NCBI GenBank assembly: GCA_003220795.1
Contig: QHTK01000080.1
Location: 1 to 43,676 of the forward strand
DNA from: Gemmatimonadota bacterium
GTDB taxonomy: Bacteria > Gemmatimonadota > Gemmatimonadetes > Gemmatimonadales > GWC2-71-9
Length of the DNA: 43,676 nucleotides
Direction of reading: 5' to 3'
Position numbers and translations under genes: made by a program. This document shows positions 14,853 to 23,793 of this stretch, piece after piece. Position 1 is the first letter of the stretch. Each line of letters opens with the position of its first letter. The notes beneath the pieces were generated by a model. That model did not search any database. It was not told where the DNA came from and saw only the letters and a program-made list of their open reading frames with translations.

Positions 14853-16886
14853 CTACCAGATCTGGGCCCGCAGGCTGTCGGGGCGCACCATCGGATCCCC
14901 CGCCTGGCAATGGAACGCCCGAGCGAACTCGGACAGGTTCGATAGCGGTCCCATGACGCGCCAGCGGGCGGGCGCGTGGGGATCGACGGTCACCTGGTTT
15001 CGCAGGTACTGGTCGGTCGCCTTGGACCGCCAGATCTGGGCCCACGCGAGGAAGAAGCGCTGCTCCGGCGCAAGCCCATCGATGTCGGGCGGTCGCGGCC
15101 GGCCCGCGAGCGCCCGCTGCAACGCGGCGTAGGCGACCTTGAGGCCGCCCAGGTCCGCGATGTCCTCGCCCAGCGTGAGCCGCCCGTTCACGTGGGTGGC
15201 GCTGTCCACCACGGTGTAGGAGTCGAACTGCTGCACCACGAGCCCGGCGCGCGTCTTGAAGCGGTCCGCGTCGTCGGCCGTCCACCAGTCACGCAGGTTG
15301 CCCGCGGCGTCGAACTGACGGCCCTGGTCGTCGAAGCCGTGCGTCATCTCGTGACCGATGACGGCGCCCATCCCGCCGTAGTTCACCGCGTCGTCGGCCG
15401 CCGGGTCGAAAAACGGGGGCTGGAGAATGCCCGCGGGGAACGTGATGTCGTTGAGGGACGGGTTGTAGGAGGCGTTGACCGTCGGCGCCGTCATGCGCCA
15501 CTCGTCCCGCTCTACGGGCTTGCCGATGCGGTCCAGGTTGCGGCGGGTGGCGAACACCTGGGCGCGCAGCACGTTGCCGATGAACGGTCCGCGGTCGACG
15601 CTCAGCTTGGAGTAGTCCCGCCACTTGTCGGGATAGCCGATCTTCTTGCCGAACGCGCGCAGCTTGCCGAGCGCCTGGGCGCGGGTCGCGTCGCTCATCC
15701 ACTCGAGCGTGTGCAGCCGCTCGTCCAGGGCGGCGATCAGGTTTTGGACCATCTCGAGGGCATGGCGCCGCGCCTCGGGCGTGAACGTCTCCCTCACGTA
15801 CGCCTGGCCGATGGCGTCGCCCATCAGCAGGTTGGCCGCCTGGAGGCAGCGCTTCCAGCGCGGCTGCTGCTCCTTCACGCCGGTGAGGGCGCTCTGGAAC
15901 CGAAAGCTCTCGCGCACGAACGGGCTGGAGAGCCACTGCGCCGACTGGCGCACCAGGTGCCAGCGCAGATAGTCGCGCCAATCGGCGAGCGGCACGGCCG
16001 CGAGCAGGCTGTCCACCGCGCGGAAGAAGCGGGGCTGTCCCACGTTGATCGCGTCGGTCCGGGGCGCGCCGGCGTCGTGCAGGAACGTGGCCCACACCAC
16101 GTGGGGGGTGATCGAGTCGGCTGCCACGAGGGGCATCTTGTGATAGTTAGCGTTGGGATCGCGTCGCTCGACCCGGGTGAGCGAGGCGCGGGCGAGCGCG
16201 GTCTCGAGCGCCACGACGCGCGCCGCGGTGGAGTCCGCCGCCGCGGGTCGATCGCCCAGCAATTGCAGCGTGGCCGACAGGTAGCGCAGGTACGCGGCGC
16301 GCAGCGCCGTCGCGGTCGAGTCGGAGCGCAGATAGTAGTCACGGTCCGGGAGACCGAGCCCACCCTGCGTGGTAGAAGCGATCGTCATGGCGCTGTTCTT
16401 GAAGTCCGGGGCGCCGCCGAAATTGAAGAGCGCCTCGCGGCCGCTCCCGTGCAGCCGCGCGACGGTGCGCACTACGTCGCCGGTCGACGCGATCGCCGCT
16501 ATGCGGCGCAGCTCCCCCTGCAAGGGTGCGGCGCCCGCCCGCTCCACCGCGCTCGAGTCCATGCACGACGCGTAGAACGCGCCGAGCTTGCCGTCGGTGG
16601 TCTGCGGCGTCGCGGGCGCGGCGGCGGCCAGCCGGTCGACGATGCGGTGCAGCGTCTCGTTGTTGCGCTCCACCAGCTCCGTGAAGCTGCCGTAGCTCGC
16701 ATACTCGGGCGGCAGCGTGGTGCGCGCCAGCCAGCCGCCGTTCGCGTAGCGGTAGAAGTCCTGGCAGGGAGCGCACGTCGTGTCGCGGTTCGCGGGATCG
16801 AGTCCGGGATGGCTGCCCTGGGACAGCAGCGATGCCGGCGCGATGCACGCGAGCGCGGCGGCGAGCAGACGGGGAGTCGCAGTCAA
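14853..16886 (-). CDS. Secreted M13-family zinc metallopeptidase (PepO/neprilysin-like)
   Basis: The protein has 677 residues with a signal peptide (residues 1-22). After CAPCQDFYRYANGGWL comes the long helical N-terminal lobe (M13_N). Then come VNASYNPSLNDITFPAGIL (substrate-binding NAxY), VIGHEMTHGFDDQG (zinc-binding HExxH near residues 512-516), LGEDIADLGG (third ligand Glu near 572) and the C-terminal FFLAWAQIWRSK plus PARWRVMGPLSNLSEF. All catalytic elements are intact. It cleaves oligopeptides in the periplasm or outside. Start is TTG at 16886, supported by GGAGG seven bases upstream. It ends in ...RAQIW rather than the CRVW common in eukaryotic members. Confidence 0.95.
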   Translation of the reverse strand: MTATPRLLAAALACIAPASLLSQGSHPGLDPANRDTTCAPCQDFYRYANGGWLARTTLPPEYASYGSFTELVERNNETLHRIVDRLAAAAPATPQTTDGKLGAFYASCMDSSAVERAGAAPLQGELRRIAAIASTGDVVRTVARLHGSGREALFNFGGAPDFKNSAMTIASTTQGGLGLPDRDYYLRSDSTATALRAAYLRYLSATLQLLGDRPAAADSTAARVVALETALARASLTRVERRDPNANYHKMPLVAADSITPHVVWATFLHDAGAPRTDAINVGQPRFFRAVDSLLAAVPLADWRDYLRWHLVRQSAQWLSSPFVRESFRFQSALTGVKEQQPRWKRCLQAANLLMGDAIGQAYVRETFTPEARRHALEMVQNLIAALDERLHTLEWMSDATRAQALGKLRAFGKKIGYPDKWRDYSKLSVDRGPFIGNVLRAQVFATRRNLDRIGKPVERDEWRMTAPTVNASYNPSLNDITFPAGILQPPFFDPAADDAVNYGGMGAVIGHEMTHGFDDQGRQFDAAGNLRDWWTADDADRFKTRAGLVVQQFDSYTVVDSATHVNGRLTLGEDIADLGGLKVAYAALQRALAGRPRPPDIDGLAPEQRFFLAWAQIWRSKATDQYLRNQVTVDPHAPARWRVMGPLSNLSEFARAFHCQAGDPMVRPDSLRAQIW

Positions 16887-16938
16887 CGGAAGGCCTCCAT
16901 GGGAGTCTTGTAGGTTACGAGCGCAGTCCGGATCTCGT

Positions 16939-19182
16939 TTATCGCCGCCACAGCGCGAACGTTCCGTGCTCCGGCGGGCCGCCGCCGCACGAGCCGCTCA
17001 CTTCCACGTCGCCCTCCAGCAGCCGGGCGCCGTTCCATTGCTCGCCGGTCGCCGTAATCGTCCCGGCGCACCGCTTCGCGGGATAGTCGAACGGCGCCCG
17101 GATCGTCACGCTCCGCCCCGTGCGCCGCACCGTGACTGGCCCGGTTACCCGGATCGAGTCGATCCGGCCGACGAGCCCGGTAAGCGAGTCGGCCATCGTC
17201 CCGATCGTCAGATCAAGGCCGATCGCGGCGCCGCCCACCCGGATCTGGCCCGTGTACGCGCCCTCGACCGGAGCGTCGGTCGTGTCGGGCACGGGTGCAC
17301 CGGCGCCCGGCAGGGTGAACGCCACCACGTAATCGCCCATCGTCGTGTGCAGCCGGTCGTGCCCCCCCGCGGCGACGACGACGTACTGGCGCCCGCCTGC
17401 CAGATACGTGACCGGCAGCGCCTGCGCGCCCGCCGGGAGGCCGGCGCTCCACAGCTCGCGTCCCGTTGTTTCGTCGAAAGCCCGGAGGTGCCGATCGAAT
17501 GTGCCGGCGATGAACACGAGCCCGGCGGCGGTGATCATCGCCCCGCCGAGATTGATCGAGCCAGCCATCCCGCCGGGGTAGGCGCCGAGCGGCACTTCCC
17601 ACTTCGCGCGCGCGGCGGCGAGGTCGACCGCCGCGAGCGTTCCCCACGGCGGCGGATTGCATGGCATCCCGGCAGAGTCGAGCAGCATGTCGCGCATCAT
17701 CCCGTAGGGAGTGCCCCGCTGCGTGCTGATCTCGCTGTTGGGGTGCGCGTGGCGCGCCGCCATGACGCTGTCGCGGGGGATGAGCGTCACGACCATCGCG
17801 AGCCGGTTGGTTGGCGCGATCAGCACGCCGCGTCCCTCGTCCACCGCGACACCTGACCAGTTCATGCCGCCGATGTCGCCCGGGAAGATGATGGTGCCGC
17901 GCAGGGAGGGCGGGGTGAACACCCCGTCGTAGCGTAGCGCCGCGATGCGGTCGCGACACTGTCGCCGGGCGTCCGGCGTCGTGCCGAACGCGTCCGCTGC
18001 CGCAAGGCTCTCGGGCGCGAGCCGCAGCGCCGGCGCCGGAAACGGCTGGGTCGGCCATGCCGCCTCCCCCGGCACGTCGCTCCCGGGGACGGCGCGCTCC
18101 TCCACTGGGAACAGCGGTGCTCCGGTACGGCGGTCGAGAATGAAGAGGTGTCCCATCTTCGTCCCGACCGCGACAGCGGGGAGGGCCGAGCCGCCACGCC
18201 GCAGCGTGAACAGCACCGGCTGCGCCGGGACATCGTAATCCCACAGGTCGTGGTGCACCACCTGAAAGGCCCACACGAGCCGCCCCGTCGATGCGCGCAA
18301 CGCGACCACGGAGTTGGCGTGGGCGTTCGCGCCCGGGCGCTCGCCGCCGAAGAAGTCCGGGCTGGCGCTGCCCGTCGGAACGAACACCAGATCGCGCTCC
18401 GGGTCGGTGGAGAGGACCGACCAGGCATTGGCGGCGCCGGCCGAGAGCGCGGGCGGGACCGGGTCCCAGCTCCAGCGCAGTCGGCCGCTGCGGGCGTCGA
18501 AGGCGCGCACCACCCCCTCGGGCGCGTCCACGCGTTGATTGTCGCTCACCGCCGCCCCGACGATCACGAGGCCCGATGCCACGGCCGGTGGGGAGGTGAC
18601 CCCGTACTCCCAGTGGTAGGCCGGCGCGTGCCGCAATCCGCCCGCCAGGTCCACCTCCCCCCCCGCGCCGAAGTCGCCGCACGGCCGGCCCGTGCGAGCA
18701 TCGAGCGCGATGAGCCGCGCGTCGACCGTCGCCAGGAAGATGCGGCGCCGGCAGGGCAGGGCCGTCCCCCGGGTCTGATCGAGCCACGTCGCCACACCGC
18801 GGTTCGCGAAGTCGCCGTAGTCTCCCTCGAGCGAGACGCGCGCGTCGTAGCGCCAGCGCTCGATCCCGCGCTCCGGGTCGAGCGCGATCACGTGGCCCAG
18901 CGGCGTCGAGACGTAGAGTGTTCCGTCCACTACGAGCGGAGCGGCCTCGAACCGGCTCCGGTCACGCAGGTAGTCGCCGGTGCGGTACACCCAAGCGACG
19001 CGGAGCCGCGCCACGTTGCCGGGTGTGATCTCGGCGAGCGGCGAGTAGCGCGTGCCGCCGGCGTCATGGCCGTACGCGGGCCAATCGCCGGTGCGGGGCG
19101 CGGCCTGCGCCAGCGAAGGGACGGGGGGGAAGGCCCCGACGGCGGCGAGGACGATGCTCACTGATCGGAAGGCGGTTGGCAC
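16939..19182 (-). CDS. PQQ-dependent dehydrogenase (GDH-like beta-propeller) with an extra C-terminal beta domain
   Basis: The protein has 747 residues: a signal peptide (1-27), then an eight-bladed quinoprotein propeller. Marks include DWPAYGHDAGGTRYSPL, the tryptophan-docking repeats (GRLRWSWDPVPP, GRLVWAFQVVHHDLWDYDVP), ALPAVAVGTKMGHLFILDR and INLGGAMITAAGLVFIAG. This matches membrane-type glucose/quinate dehydrogenase propellers without the N-terminal membrane domain. There is no cytochrome c domain. The last about 110 residues, after PDTTDAPVEGAYTG, form a separate strand-rich domain with a Cys pair (KRCAG, SGSCGGG) I do not recognise. It would oxidise a sugar, alcohol or polyol in the periplasm; the substrate is unknown. 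No pqq synthesis genes nearby. GTG start. Confidence 0.92.
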   Translation of the reverse strand: MPTAFRSVSIVLAAVGAFPPVPSLAQAAPRTGDWPAYGHDAGGTRYSPLAEITPGNVARLRVAWVYRTGDYLRDRSRFEAAPLVVDGTLYVSTPLGHVIALDPERGIERWRYDARVSLEGDYGDFANRGVATWLDQTRGTALPCRRRIFLATVDARLIALDARTGRPCGDFGAGGEVDLAGGLRHAPAYHWEYGVTSPPAVASGLVIVGAAVSDNQRVDAPEGVVRAFDARSGRLRWSWDPVPPALSAGAANAWSVLSTDPERDLVFVPTGSASPDFFGGERPGANAHANSVVALRASTGRLVWAFQVVHHDLWDYDVPAQPVLFTLRRGGSALPAVAVGTKMGHLFILDRRTGAPLFPVEERAVPGSDVPGEAAWPTQPFPAPALRLAPESLAAADAFGTTPDARRQCRDRIAALRYDGVFTPPSLRGTIIFPGDIGGMNWSGVAVDEGRGVLIAPTNRLAMVVTLIPRDSVMAARHAHPNSEISTQRGTPYGMMRDMLLDSAGMPCNPPPWGTLAAVDLAAARAKWEVPLGAYPGGMAGSINLGGAMITAAGLVFIAGTFDRHLRAFDETTGRELWSAGLPAGAQALPVTYLAGGRQYVVVAAGGHDRLHTTMGDYVVAFTLPGAGAPVPDTTDAPVEGAYTGQIRVGGAAIGLDLTIGTMADSLTGLVGRIDSIRVTGPVTVRRTGRSVTIRAPFDYPAKRCAGTITATGEQWNGARLLEGDVEVSGSCGGGPPEHGTFALWRR

Positions 19183-19261
19183 GGGGACCCGGTTCGAAGC
19201 GACGCTAACCTACCCGTGCTGGCGGAGAGTGCAACGGGCGATGCAGCTTATGCGGCCCACG

Positions 19262-20251
19262 ATGCCGCGCCGCCCAGCCGAGACCCGATATGATACCATG
19301 GCGTACCAGCGCTGTGGGAAAAGCGGCGTCGATCTCCCCGCCATCTCGCTCGGGCTGTGGCACAACTTTGGCGGCGTCGATCGGTTCAGTAATTCGCGCA
19401 CCATGGTGCTGCGCGCGTTCGATCTGGGGATCACGCACTTCGATTTGGCGAACAACTACGGTCCGCCACCCGGGTCCGCGGAAACGACGTTCGGCCGCAT
19501 CCTGCGGCGCGATTTGGCGCGCTACCGCGACGAGCTGATCATCTCGACGAAGGCCGGATATCTCATGTGGCCGGGCCCGTACGGCGAGTGGGGCTCCCGC
19601 AAGTACCTGCTCGCGAGCCTCGACCAGAGCCTGCGTCGCATGGGAGTCGATTACGTCGACATCTTCTATCATCACCGCCCGGATCCCCGGACCCCGCTCG
19701 CCGAGAGCCTGGGCGCGCTCGATCACGCCGTGCGCAGCGGCCGGGCGCTGTACGCCGGGATCTCGTCCTATACGCCGGAGCAGACCCGAGAGGCCGACGG
19801 GATCCTGCGCGCGCTGGGGACTCCGTGCCTGATCCATCAACCCAAGTACAGCATGTTCAACCGCTGGATCGAGCCGGCCCTGCTCGCCGCGCTGCGCGAG
19901 CAGGGGATCGGGTGCATCGTGTTCTCGCCGCTGGCGCAAGGCCTGCTCACCGATCGCTATCTCTCAGGGATTCCGGCGGATTCCCGCGCCGCCAAGCCGC
20001 ACGGTTTTCTCAAGCGCGAGGAGGTGACGGCGGACGTGTTGGCGAAGGTGCGCCGCTTGAACGAGTGCGCTCGCGCCCGCGGCCAGACGCTGGCCCAGAT
20101 GGCCCTGGCCTGGGTGCTGCGTCACCCCGAAGTGACGTCGGCGCTCATCGGCGCCAGCCGGCCGGGGCATATCGACGACGCGGTGGGAGCACTCGGGAAC
20201 CGCAGCTTCAGCGCCGCCGAGCTTCAGACCATCGACCAGATCCTCCGCTGA
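19262..20251 (+). CDS. YghZ/GpR-type aldo/keto reductase
   Basis: The protein has 329 residues and closely follows E. coli YghZ, an L-glyceraldehyde-3-phosphate/methylglyoxal reductase. Shared blocks are CGKSGVDLPAISLGLWHNFG, FDLGITHFDLANNYGPPPGS (Asp and Tyr), LIISTKAGYLMWPGPYGEW (Lys), DYVDIFYHHRPD (His) and SPLAQGLLTDRYL. NADPH is bound by the C-terminal VTSALIGASRPGHI. A start at 19262 is chosen so that AETRY-x2-M-x-Y aligns with the YghZ N-terminus; ATGs at 19241, 19250 and 19298 are alternatives. It is a stand-alone gene, probably for detoxifying small aldehydes, and is unrelated in context to the reductase in the putative RiPP operon. Confidence 0.92.
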   Translation: MPRRPAETRYDTMAYQRCGKSGVDLPAISLGLWHNFGGVDRFSNSRTMVLRAFDLGITHFDLANNYGPPPGSAETTFGRILRRDLARYRDELIISTKAGYLMWPGPYGEWGSRKYLLASLDQSLRRMGVDYVDIFYHHRPDPRTPLAESLGALDHAVRSGRALYAGISSYTPEQTREADGILRALGTPCLIHQPKYSMFNRWIEPALLAALREQGIGCIVFSPLAQGLLTDRYLSGIPADSRAAKPHGFLKREEVTADVLAKVRRLNECARARGQTLAQMALAWVLRHPEVTSALIGASRPGHIDDAVGALGNRSFSAAELQTIDQILR

Positions 20252-20367
20252 TGGCGTCTCATTTTGCGTCCAGTGGCGGACCTTAACGTTACCGCCTGGG
20301 TACCGTCCACACTCTTCAATAAGTAAGTAGGACGCCACCCGCTACACACCGCTCAGGAGGACCTGTC

Positions 20368-21270
20368 ATGCCGCCCATTCGCTCCCGGCGCCGGCTCCTT
20401 GCCGGCGTGGCGGCCGCCGCGCTGGCCGCGGTCGCCGCGTGCACCCACGAGCCCACCGCGCCGGTCTCTGCCGGGTCCACCAATCCGGCGCTGAGCCTCC
20501 CCGAGGCCAACATGATGGGAGAAGCCGTCGCCGCCGATGCCCAGAGCGAGCTCGACGGCGCGACGCTATCGAGCGGGACGTTCCTCCCCGGGCTGGGCGC
20601 ACCGATCACCCCGTTCGGAGCGGGTGACGCGTTCTGCATGCCCACCCGCACGCCGGCGTCGCCGGCGGACGCGGACGGCGACCGCGTGCCCGACGCGGTG
20701 CGCATTGCGTTCACCGGATGCGGGTTCGCGATGGGGAGCGAGGCCGACACTGTGCGCGGGACGATCGATATCGTCGACCCCACGCCGACGGTCGCGGACC
20801 GCTCGGTGAAGACCGTGTTCACCGATCTCACCTGGGTGCATGTGCGCGACGGCAAAGTCCGTTCGCTCGTGGTGAACGGCACGCGCGAGACCGATCGAGA
20901 CGCGTCGGTGATCGCGCAGATCGAGAAGGACTTCAAGAGCACCTACACCTTCCCGGACGGCAGCACGGCGAGCCACGACCGCACCTGGAACAGCACGTTC
21001 ACGGCGGATGCGGCGGGCTCGATCCAGCCGGACGCACGGTTACCGAGCGGCACGCTCAGCATCGACGGCACGTCGACGTGGACGCACGGCACGAACTCGT
21101 ACGCTTTGACCGTCTCGACCAACCCCGTGCTGCATTACAACGCGAGCTGCACCGCGCGGCCGAAGTTCGATGCCGGCACGCTCAAGACCACGGTCACGCG
21201 CAACAGTACGACGTCCACCGTGACCATCGCGTTCACGGCCTGCGGGCAATACACGGTCACGCGGTCGTAA
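20368..21270 (+). CDS. Predicted lipoprotein of unknown function
   Basis: The protein has 300 residues. The N-terminus has Arg-rich MPPIRSRRRLLAG, a hydrophobic stretch and a lipobox-like AVAAC at Cys25, then a Thr/Pro/Ser-rich linker, as for a membrane-anchored exported protein. ADADGDRVPDAVRIAF resembles a short calcium-binding repeat like dockerin/thrombospondin type 3. The rest is strand-rich with Thr/Ser, ending in FTACGQYTVTRS. Pairs of cysteines (CMPT, GCGF, SCTA, ACGQ) may form disulfides. It follows the reductase gene by 116 bp and has its own AGGAGG ribosome-binding site. I do not recognise the family. Confidence 0.85.
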   Translation: MPPIRSRRRLLAGVAAAALAAVAACTHEPTAPVSAGSTNPALSLPEANMMGEAVAADAQSELDGATLSSGTFLPGLGAPITPFGAGDAFCMPTRTPASPADADGDRVPDAVRIAFTGCGFAMGSEADTVRGTIDIVDPTPTVADRSVKTVFTDLTWVHVRDGKVRSLVVNGTRETDRDASVIAQIEKDFKSTYTFPDGSTASHDRTWNSTFTADAAGSIQPDARLPSGTLSIDGTSTWTHGTNSYALTVSTNPVLHYNASCTARPKFDAGTLKTTVTRNSTTSTVTIAFTACGQYTVTRS

Positions 21271-21282
21271 GGCCGGCGTAGC

Positions 21283-22173
21283 TTAGCGGGCGCGCTTCGC
21301 GCGCTTCGCTTTCCGGTTCGGCGCCGCCTTCTTCGCGGCCTTCTTTGCCTTTGCCCTCGGGGCCTTGCGCTTGCCGGCGGGCCTCGCCGCCGGCTTGACG
21401 GCCACCGCCACGGCGTGTACGGCGATCACAGCGCCCTGCGGATCGACGCATTGCGCGATTCGGCCGCCCCCCGGGACGTCCATCGGCCCGCTCACCACAC
21501 GGCCCCCCGAGCGCTGCGCCGTCCGGGCCGCCGTGTCCGCGCTCGGCACCTTCACGTAGGCGAGCCAGCGCGCGGCAGGGAGCGCCGGCGGCTTGTTGTA
21601 CATCCCGCCGATAGTCTCGTCCCTGCCGGCGAGCCCGAACTCCCAGTAGGTCCCATCCGGTCCCATGTCGATCGATTCGCGGGGTTCCCAGCCGAACAGC
21701 GCGCGGTAAAACGCCCACGCCGCCTTGTAATCCGTCGTCGCGAGCTCGTGCCAGGAGAAGTCCCCGATCGCGGCGTCGTTACCACGCACCGGCTGTTGAC
21801 TCGGCTTGTACAAGCCGAACGTGGCGCCCTGCGGGTCGGCGAGCACGGCGAACCGTCCCACGGGGATGTCCTGCGGCCCGGCGTACGTGCGCGCGCCCAG
21901 CGACGTCGCCTGGCGGACCGTGGCGTCCACGTCCGGCACGCCCACATAGCTCAGCCAGGCAGGCGGCGTGCCCATGCGACGCGAGTGATCGGGGAGCGCC
22001 ATCAGGCCGGCCATGGGAGCGCCGCCCATGGTCCACAATCGATACGCGGGGTTGTGTTCCCACGTCTGGACCTTCCAGCCGGTGACAGCAGGGTAGAAGC
22101 GGGCAGCGGCGTCCGGATCGGTGGTCATCAGCTCGTGCCACACGAAGCGGCCGCGAAGACTGGGTGCGGGCAT
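21283..22173 (-). CDS. Double VOC (glyoxalase-fold) protein with a basic histone H1-like tail
   Basis: The protein has 296 residues with two tandem VOC domains, each starting with W-H-E-L: GRFVWHELMTTDPDAAARFY and GDFSWHELATTDYKAAWAFY. Each continues with a paired GRFAVLADPQGATFGLY or GRIAQCVDPQGAVIAVH strand. This arrangement is common in proteins related to CFP-30B-like glyoxalase/bleomycin-resistance proteins. The last about 42 residues are almost only Lys, Arg, Ala and Pro (KAKKAAKKAAPNRK...), like bacterial histone H1-type tails, which bind DNA or other polyanions. The tail is unusual for this family. GGAGGCGCTCAC ribosome-binding site. Divergent from the SDR gene. No ligand or substrate can be named. 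Confidence 0.9.
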   Translation of the reverse strand: MPAPSLRGRFVWHELMTTDPDAAARFYPAVTGWKVQTWEHNPAYRLWTMGGAPMAGLMALPDHSRRMGTPPAWLSYVGVPDVDATVRQATSLGARTYAGPQDIPVGRFAVLADPQGATFGLYKPSQQPVRGNDAAIGDFSWHELATTDYKAAWAFYRALFGWEPRESIDMGPDGTYWEFGLAGRDETIGGMYNKPPALPAARWLAYVKVPSADTAARTAQRSGGRVVSGPMDVPGGGRIAQCVDPQGAVIAVHAVAVAVKPAARPAGKRKAPRAKAKKAAKKAAPNRKAKRAKRAR

Positions 22174-22298
22174 GTGAGCGCCTCCCGGCGGAGCGGGTTC
22201 CGGTTACGACGGCAGGGACAAGGAGTCTCTCGCACCCCGGCCGGAAGAGCAAGGGGCGGCCGGCGGAACCCGCGACGACGCGTGGACGTTGCCTCGAC

Positions 22299-23006
22299 GT
22301 GCCTCACTCCTCGCCCGCCGTCGCGCTGGTCACCGGCGCCAACCGCGGGATCGGCTTCGAGGTATGCCGCCAGCTGGCGCAGCGGGGGCACACCGTGATG
22401 CTCGGCGCGCGGGACCGGTCGAAGGGCGAAGCGGCCGCGGCCGACCTCGCGAAGGAGGGGCGCATGGTTCTCCCTTGCCAGCTGGACGTCACCGATGTGA
22501 AGAGCATCGAACGCACGCGAGCCCGCGTGGAGCGCGAGTTCGGGCGGCTCGACGTGCTGGTGAACAACGCAGCCATCCTGTACGACACCTGGCAGCGCGC
22601 CGCGGACGCGGACCTCGCCCAAGTCCGCGAGGCCCTCGACACCAACCTGTTCGGGGCCTGGAGTATGGTCCGCGCGTTCTTGCCGCTGCTGCGAAGCAGC
22701 CGACACGCTCGCGTGGTGAACGTGTCGAGCGAGGCGGGGTCGCTCGCCTCGATGGGCAGTGGAACGCCCGCCTACAGCCTCTCGAAGGCGGCCCTGAACG
22801 CGCTGACCCGCATGCTCGCCGCCGAACTCCGAGAAGACGGCATTCTGGTGAACGCCGTCTGCCCCGGCTGGGTGGCCACCGACATGGGCGGCTCCGGCGG
22901 ACGCCCCGTCGCCGACGGGGCGGCGAGTGTCGTGTGGGCGGCGACGTTGACGAACGATGGGCCGACCGGAGGGTTCTTCCGCGACGGACGGCCGCTGCCG
23001 TGGTAG
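22299..23006 (+). CDS. Short-chain dehydrogenase/reductase (SDR)
   Basis: The protein has about 235 residues. Cofactor motif TGANRGIGFEV (TGxxxGIG), LDVTDVKS, the NNAAILYDT segment (NNAG variant), catalytic Ser in VVNVSSEAG and Tyr/Lys in PAYSLSKAALN, then CPGWVATDMGG. It resembles carbonyl-reductase-type SDRs that use NADPH. The start is uncertain: GTG 22299 precedes the fold by nine residues but has no clear ribosome-binding site; upstream in-frame codons extend to 22164. It is divergent from the VOC gene, 125 bp away, and convergent with the ABC exporter operon. Substrate unknown. Confidence 0.9.
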   Translation: MPHSSPAVALVTGANRGIGFEVCRQLAQRGHTVMLGARDRSKGEAAAADLAKEGRMVLPCQLDVTDVKSIERTRARVEREFGRLDVLVNNAAILYDTWQRAADADLAQVREALDTNLFGAWSMVRAFLPLLRSSRHARVVNVSSEAGSLASMGSGTPAYSLSKAALNALTRMLAAELREDGILVNAVCPGWVATDMGGSGGRPVADGAASVVWAATLTNDGPTGGFFRDGRPLPW

Positions 23007-23010
23007 CGCG

Positions 23011-23793
23011 TCAGCCGCTGGCTCCGGTGTAGCGTTTCAGCGCCGTCCGCCACACGAGGCGCGCGAGCGCGAGCGCCGCGCCGGCGACGAGGGCGGCGAC
23101 GAGACCGATCTCGGGCCGCAGCCGTCCGGTCAGGGTCGAGGCGGGGATCGTCGTGGTCCAGGCGATCGGAATCAGGTAGACGAACAGGAATCGCAGCGCC
23201 TCGGGGTACGCCGAGACGGGGTAGCGGGCGCCTTCGTACACCGCGTCGAACAGCACGGACAGGTTCTCGACCGACACAAACCAGAACGCCAGACTCATCA
23301 GCACGACCCACAGGGCGTACACGACGACCGCCGCGGACGCCAGCGCGAGGACGAAAGCCGCAAGTTGGGCGAGCGACGGCACGCGTCCCAGCCGGTGGAG
23401 CGCGTAGCCCGCGAGCGCTAGCCCGAGCACGACGTCCGCCAGCCGCCAGATGTCGAGGCGCCGGAACGAGACGAATCCCTGGGCATCCACCGGCTTCGCG
23501 AGCACGAGATCGAGGCCCCCGCTCCGCACCTCTCCCGCCAGCCGGCCGATCCCCGGCCGCAGCACCGCCTCGATCACGCCGGTGAGCGCGTTGAACACCC
23601 CCAGGAGCACCACGACCTCCCAGTAGTCCCAGCCGCCCAGTCGCGTCGTGTGGGAGAAGAACACCGCCAGGGTGAGCAGCGCGGTACCGATCCAGAAGAA
23701 GGTGCCGAGCACGCTTGCCACGAAATTGGCGCGGTACTGGAGTTCCTCGGCGAGGTTGAGGCGCCACAGAGCGGCGAGAATGCGGATCTTCAT
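23011..23793 (-). CDS. ABC-2 exporter permease (second)
   Basis: The 260-residue integral membrane protein has about six hydrophobic segments and starts MKIRILAALWRLNLAEELQYRANF. The short amphipathic N-terminal helix, the RSGGLDLVLAKPVDAQ loop and the late YPEALRFLFVYLIPIAWTTTIPA block are typical of the ABC2_membrane_6 (DUF990) family. These proteins come as two adjacent permeases plus one ATPase. The start overlaps the stop of the other permease gene. The family's cargo is generally unknown; this trio may export a lipid- or peptide-like compound. Last gene of the operon. Confidence 0.9.
   Translation of the reverse strand: MKIRILAALWRLNLAEELQYRANFVASVLGTFFWIGTALLTLAVFFSHTTRLGGWDYWEVVVLLGVFNALTGVIEAVLRPGIGRLAGEVRSGGLDLVLAKPVDAQGFVSFRRLDIWRLADVVLGLALAGYALHRLGRVPSLAQLAAFVLALASAAVVVYALWVVLMSLAFWFVSVENLSVLFDAVYEGARYPVSAYPEALRFLFVYLIPIAWTTTIPASTLTGRLRPEIGLVAALVAGAALALARLVWRTALKRYTGASG

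Noticed and set aside
14976..16913. Plus-strand frame of 645 codons opposite the M13 peptidase
   Set aside because: The peptidase has all catalytic motifs in the other strand; the antisense product has no recognisable domain.
20252..20367. AACGTT and TAAGTAAGTA motifs before the lipoprotein gene considered as an operator or attachment site
   Set aside because: Too short and not repeated elsewhere in the window; nothing beyond a normal promoter region can be supported.
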